A stretch of 12,500 bases of DNA, taken from the NCBI GenBank assembly GCA_009663005.1, contig CM018903.1:1095909-1108408 (forward strand). The letters run 5' to 3'. Below, piece after piece: positions 8,613-12,500 of this stretch (positions are counted from its first letter, which is position 1; every line of letters starts with the position of its first letter). The DNA comes from Actinidia chinensis (lineage: Eukaryota > Streptophyta > Magnoliopsida > Ericales > Actinidiaceae). The position numbers and the translations under genes are program-made. The notes under the pieces are model-generated. The model had not been told where the DNA came from and made no database searches. It worked only from the letters and a program-made list of their open reading frames with translations.

Positions 8613-10044
8613 TTACCCCTCCTTGGATTGAATGGAATTGGTGGAGGTTAAATCCTCCAACGACCTTTTATGTGGGCGTTGATTATGCATTGGATTGCGC
8701 TGAGGTGGAGGTTGGAATGGCTTTGGTAGAGTCGAGAATTGATGTAACTGGTGAAGGCTGAATAATTCTGTGGTTGTGGTGGGGATGAGTGCTTGATAAG
8801 ATGAGGGTTGTTGTGAAACCCTCCTTGATATAATTTGGGAATTTGAAGTCCCCTCATTGCGCCCATCCGAATAGTGGGATGATCTCTCCACTCCGCGGTT
8901 ATAGGTATTTGGAGTATGGGTTTCTTGCCCTTGGCCATAGTGACCAATAGCATGTGACTTGGCCATGCAAGGCCTCCTAATACCTGGGAATGACTGGGGG
9001 GCACGATATGGGTCGTGCTCTTTGGGTTTCATACACAGCAAACTCACTTCTCTTAACTCTTTCACTTCCCATCTGCATTAACCTTTGTAAAACTCTTAGG
9101 GCTTATAATTTAGTGCCTGGGTGGCAACGCCTAGCATTCACATCGTCCAACCTCTTTCTAATTGGTATTTCCCATTGTTGGTTAGGCCATAAAATTAGGG
9201 GGATTGTGAGTTCTTGTGGATGCCCACTCCTAGTCAAATTGGCGAGGTAATCAAAATAGGAATAGCTTAGGAGGTGGCTATCCATGGAAAGTTTCCTGCG
9301 ACACATGGTCTGACAAATGTTTTAGTTGGGGCGTAAGAGAGGCGTAGTGAGGTAAATGTTGATACGTGCCCATTATCCAAAGCATGGTTGGGCAAACGAG
9401 GTTAGTAAGGCATTAAAAACGCTTCCAAACATTTGAAAGAAGTTTTCCCCTACAGGGAGAAAAAGTGTTGAGATTTGGCGTTCTAAAATGCTCAGTTCTA
9501 TTTTCTGGAAAAAACTTTTTCAAAAAAATTCTCCTTGAAGAGTTTGCCAAGAGTGGATAGAAAGTGGTCTCCAAGAATTGAACCATGTCCTTAGCAGATA
9601 TCTTTTAAACAAAAAGAAAAAAATTTGAGAAAAGAAAAAAGAGTTCCTTGAAAGAATTGTCCATCACTATGAGCTGCGTATCGTCTAATTCTTCAAATTC
9701 ATTAATAAAGGCATAAGGCCTTTCCAATCTACCCCCATGAAATGGGAAGCATTTTGCTTCATACGTGAGTCGTATGTCAAAGTAGCGTAGGGGGTGGAAA
9801 AACAATGCATGAAACTCGATGCTTGCACGCGGGCAGGTTCATTGTAAATCTCTTCAATGTTCGAATTGGGGAGCTCCAATACTCCATGGATGCCTCCCGC
9901 CTTCACAGTTATCACCCCCTAAGCCAGTGTGCCAGATTGGAAGAGGATTTTGCGGCACTCACCCATTGGTGGGATAAGTATTCATTTGGATTTTTGGGGA
10001 CAAAAGTTGGCAGTCCCCTCCCTTCTTCTTTTGGTCTTCGCCAT
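8613..10044 (-). pseudogene. gag: Gag (capsid) polyprotein remnant
   Basis: Gag forms the particle that packages element RNA. A plausible start is the ATG at 10042-10044, giving a basic N-terminus MAKTKRRREG. Capsid motifs follow in scattered frames: ERPYAFINEFEEL (about 9675-9720), FLKKFFPENRTEHFR (about 9480-9530), GENFFQMF (about 9430-9455) and FDYLANLTR (about 9225-9255). These match the retrotransposon Gag core, including the usual W-x-FxxKFFP region and the GExF step. The C-terminal side has NTYN and, in the next frame, EWRDHP (about 8880-8905), a hallmark of Athila-type gag, then Q/P-rich sequence. Frame changes and stops occur throughout; no CCHC zinc knuckle was seen. Confidence 0.85.
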
Positions 10045-10356
10045 GGAAAAGCATCTGAGGCGACCACTAACGAGATTCCGGGAGGCGCGTTTAACTGGTG
10101 ATGGGTGGTCGACTCGTATAAAAGCGTCATTGTCTATCGAGCCCAATGGGAACATGCATAGCCAATGTGCAAATAGTATGCCTAAAATCCAAGTCAACAC
10201 ATAAACAACAATATCTTTTTTTAATTTTTTTGGAAATTTTTATTTGACCGGTATAAATTACACAGTCAAACATTCGGGTGGTCAACGGTCAAAATTCAAT
10301 TTTTTTTTTATAAAAAAAAAAAAAGTTTTTTTTAGTGATTTGCTCGTTCTTTCAAC
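10045..10356 (-). other. Untranslated leader between PBS and gag
   Basis: The interval between the primer-binding site and the likely gag start has no recognised protein. On the + strand it includes T-rich and A-rich runs (about 10217-10240 and 10300-10333). In LTR retrotransposons this part of the RNA usually carries packaging and dimerisation signals, but none can be assigned here. The gag start could lie further upstream, since a minus-strand frame opens at 10200 and runs in frame into the chosen ATG. Confidence 0.55.
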
Positions 10357-10374
10357 TTCCCGGCACCGGCGCCA
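10357..10374 (-). promoter_or_regulatory. Primer-binding site for tRNA-Asp
   Basis: On the minus strand the 18 bases read TGGCGCCGGTGCCGGGAA. The complement of the 3' end of plant tRNA-Asp (known sequence, including the CCA tail) is TGGCGCCGTTGCCGGGGA, which matches at 16 of 18 positions. It lies four bases (10375-10378) inside the 5' LTR end, the expected location. tRNA-Asp priming is common in the Athila lineage and supports that assignment. Confidence 0.9.
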
Positions 10375-11333
10375 AAACTGATCTCTCGCCAAACGTGAGC
10401 TGAGCAGACCCAAGAGAAGGAAGGCGGAGTAGTATAACCGGAGTACGAAGGTCGATCCACAGGGAGTTGTGTGAGACAAGACTGAAAGGAAAAGAGTTTT
10501 CCTCGCAATTACTCACAAAGGAGGAACAAAATATTTATAAAAAAATTAAAATCTGATTGTTTTTAGAATTTGTTTGAGTTCTACTATTTGACCAAATACA
10601 ATAAATAGCTTGAAATAAAATTCTTTGAAATTATGTGAAATTATCTCGGGGGTTTATTCATCGTTTCAATGAGTATGTGTCTTGGATTCCAAAGGTGAGA
10701 TGTTTATAACTCAACTACTTCGACTTCGTCGTGAGTCTCGAATTCGGCAGATTTAGCACTAAAACCCTTGTTCTTTAAAACTTCATTTTCTAGATTATTC
10801 TGGTTGTTCTAATTCAAAGATGAATACAATCGATTCACGCAATTCTTATATTAAGACTAGGCTTATGCATAAGCGTGCAGAATATAACAATCCTCCAAGT
10901 TTTCAATAATGTATAGAACAATGAAGATAAATAATGATAAAAAAAAACTGATATATACTTATTAACCCAAAATCTCAAATCCTTTTTCATTAAGGACATT
11001 CAACCCAATTTTTCACAATCAACCCCAGCTATAAAATTTAGCTACTCACCTTCATTTTATAAAAATCTGTGAAATATTTAAATATAAATACAAATTATAA
11101 AAAAAAAATAAAATTTTATAACAATTTAGATACTATGAATATATAACCAAATCTTAAAGAGAAGAGAATAGCAACAATAAGTAAAAAACCATAAAGCAAT
11201 AATAAATAAATTAAAAAGTCAGATGAAATCAGAGTCTACAACCATAATGCAGTGTAATAATAAAAAATAAGAGAACTTAACAGAAAAGATATAAAGCAAA
11301 TGTAACCTAAGCCATTTCACGCGAAAAATGTAA

Positions 11334-11495
11334 GCGAGAAATAAGCAATAAAATCGTCCGGCTGGCGAAATAAACGTCAATTGTGGTGGTTTCAATAAAT
11401 AAGCGATTTTAAAAAAAAATGATAACAATATAAGCAGTAAATTAAGCGATTCAAACCGTCCGTCGTGGAGATAGAACGTCCACTATGGTGGTAAA
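11334..11495 (-). repeat. Diverged tandem repeat inside right LTR
   Basis: This is the counterpart of the repeat at 1420-1571. Two units of about 60 bp (11334-11395 and 11434-11495) share TAAGC, CGTC near the middle, an A/G-rich part, and CGTC followed by TGGTGGT. Presence in both LTRs shows the duplication is ancestral to this insertion. Confidence 0.6.
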
Positions 11496-11697
11496 AGTCT
11501 AAAAAGCAATAAATTATCCGGGATAGCAATATAAGTAAAAAATATAGAACTTTAGAAAACTAAAACAATATTGAACTACAAAATGAGAGAAAGAGAAGAA
11601 CTCTTCAAAATTAAAACTAAAAACTTCAAACTCAAAATTATCTCACTTTCTTTTCTCTCACTAAAACACACTCTTTAGACCTTCCCCCTCATCCCTC

Positions 11698-11705
11698 CTT
11701 TATAG
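11698..11705 (-). promoter_or_regulatory. TATA-like box of 5' LTR
   Basis: On the minus strand this reads CTATAAAG, set in a context of TTTTTCTATAAAGGAGGGA and conserved in the other LTR. It lies about 610 bp inside the U3 end, so initiation would be expected roughly 30 bp downstream, near 11665-11675. It is the likely core promoter of the element's genomic RNA. Assigned by motif and conservation only. Confidence 0.55.
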
Positions 11706-12315
11706 AAAAAGGAGGGAAGAATCCAAGAGAGATGGAGGAAAAGAGCACGGGAGGGAAGAGGAGAATGGAGCCATATTTTTGACTTTAATGTGAACAGGGC
11801 TATTTAAAGTCATACAAAGTTGCTTGGCTTGTCCATCATAATGACAATGATGTTTTTGTCTCTTGGAGATTGAATGAAGCTTTGAAAATTTTGGAAATGA
11901 AGGCAGCAACATCACTGATCAAAATCCCGACCGAGTCGGGAAAGCTGGAACGGTGGGAGGTTTAAGGCGGGTTTGACTTATGATCTTTTTCTGGAATCAG
12001 TCGGAATTTGTTGATTTTCTTTGCCAACTTGTTAATTTTGCTTTGCCAAATTGTTTGTGTTATACATGAGGCTTGGGAGAATAAATGGAAGCGTTGTTCT
12101 TCAACAATTGGGCACGGATCATCTCCCACACGGTCGGTTGGTTTTTTCTCTTTCGGTTCCTTTTGCTTTTTATTAGCTCATGTAACCTACAAAATACACA
12201 CAATCTAATCTGTTTTTTTTAACAAATATCTAACTTAAAATAACAACTTAATGCCTAATTAAGTCTAACAAAGTTACAAATTAACGATTTATAATTACAC
12301 TTTATGGTGTAATCA

Positions 12316-12320
12316 ATAAC
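12316..12320. repeat. Target-site duplication, right copy (ATAAC)
   Basis: The five bases adjoining the CA end of the right LTR match the left copy (ATAAT, 436-440) except at the last base. Together they bracket the whole element and imply that both LTRs belong to one insertion. Confidence 0.65.
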
Positions 12321-12500
12321 ATAGGCATATTGGCCATGTGAAAAAAAAAAAAAGGAAATAATGAAAAAGAAAAAATTGTAATGAAAAAATGTGTAAAAGA
12401 AGAGAGAGTGAGAGGCGAGAGGCGAGTGGCGAGAGGAAAAATCAGGAGAATAGAAAGAGTGTTTTGGACTGATAAGAGTCATTAGTGAGTAGGTATACAT
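12321..12500. other. Right flank, GA-rich host DNA
   Basis: The stretch is purine-rich on the + strand, with an A13 run near 12342-12354 and a short repeat of GAGGCGA-like 7-base units at 12410-12436. No gene is recognised; a minus-strand open stretch crossing the LTR border has low-complexity F/S-rich composition and no domain. CT-rich sequence on the minus strand is common in plant promoters and 5' leaders, but the window ends before any gene can be seen. Confidence 0.5.

Larger units (their letters stand above)
441..12315 (-). mobile_element. Degenerate Ty3/gypsy LTR retrotransposon, Athila-like
   Basis: All structural parts are present in the right order on the minus strand: 5' LTR (right), tRNA-Asp primer-binding site, leader, gag, protease, reverse transcriptase, RNase H, integrase, 3' region, polypurine tract, 3' LTR (left). 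The ends are TGAT...ATCA and a 4/5-matching 5-bp target duplication borders them. The order RT-RH-IN is that of Ty3/gypsy. LTRs of about 1.94 kb, the tRNA-Asp primer, gag motifs such as NTYN followed by WRDHP, and integrase motifs like HLPVEIEHKA are characteristic of the Athila group, with the related Tat group as the alternative. Every coding domain is broken by frameshifts and stops, so the copy is non-autonomous. No nested insertion was recognised inside it. Confidence 0.95.
10379..12315 (-). repeat. Right LTR (5' LTR of the element)
   Basis: This LTR is about 1,937 bp, starts TGATCT and ends GGTGTAATCA, and aligns with 441-2384 from end to end. In element orientation U3 runs from 12315 downward to the TATA-like box at 11698-11705, followed by a long R-U5. 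It lacks the C run found at 609-625 in the partner. Conserved landmarks include GACTAGGCTTATGC (about 10855) and GTGGTGGTTTCAA (about 11383). It would have promoted transcription of gag and pol to the left. Divergence from the partner is high and rich in small indels. Confidence 0.95.

Noticed and set aside
9805..10204. Overlapping + strand open frames of 91-98 codons opposite gag
   Set aside because: They lie antisense to the gag remnant, share no recognisable domain, and are explained as chance openings opposite coding sequence.
12255..12500. Minus-strand open stretch with many F and S, possibly a membrane protein
   Set aside because: It crosses the LTR border, is open because of poly-A and GA-rich DNA, and has no domain.
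1..12500. CRISPR array, tRNA or rRNA gene, defence system or biosynthetic cluster
   Set aside because: No spaced short repeats, cloverleaf, rRNA motifs or related enzymes were seen; the window is explained by a plant retrotransposon and its flanks.

Overview
The window is plant nuclear DNA, A/T-rich and without an intact gene. Most of it (about 441-12315, roughly 11.9 kb) is one degenerate but structurally complete LTR retrotransposon of the Ty3/gypsy superfamily, inserted in minus orientation. Several features place it in the plant-specific Athila lineage or very close to it. They are long LTRs (about 1.94 kb each), a primer-binding site complementary to the 3' end of plant tRNA-Asp, Athila-style gag and pol motifs, a GPY/F-type integrase tail without a recognisable chromodomain, and a long stretch between pol and the 3' LTR. 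The host is almost certainly a flowering plant; the species cannot be read from the window. Layout from left to right on the + strand: left flank (1-435) with a two-copy degenerate repeat and a strong inverted repeat; target-site copy ATAAT (436-440); 3' LTR (441-2384); polypurine tract (2385-2397); a 1.8-kb region with no recognisable protein (2398-4180); pol remnant (about 4200-8110) holding, in decreasing coordinate, protease, reverse transcriptase, RNase H and integrase; gag remnant (about 8613-10044); untranslated leader; tRNA-Asp primer-binding site (10357-10374); 5' LTR (10379-12315); target-site copy ATAAC (12316-12320); right flank (12321-12500), GA-rich. The element runs right to left: transcription would start in the right LTR near a conserved TATA box, be primed by tRNA-Asp, and end in the left LTR. 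No component works today. The coding region changes frame every few tens of codons and carries many stops. Where catalytic motifs can be read, key acidic residues are lost in protease, reverse transcriptase and integrase, while RNase H keeps more of its signature. The two LTRs differ by many substitutions and an unusual number of 1-2 base indels, so either the insertion is old or the assembly carries uncorrected indel errors. I found no host gene, tRNA, rRNA, CRISPR array or new defence-like system. The items most worth a second look are the C17 tract present in only one LTR, a second polypurine-like motif just after pol, a compact RNA hairpin in the 3' region, and the long inverted repeat beside the insertion site.
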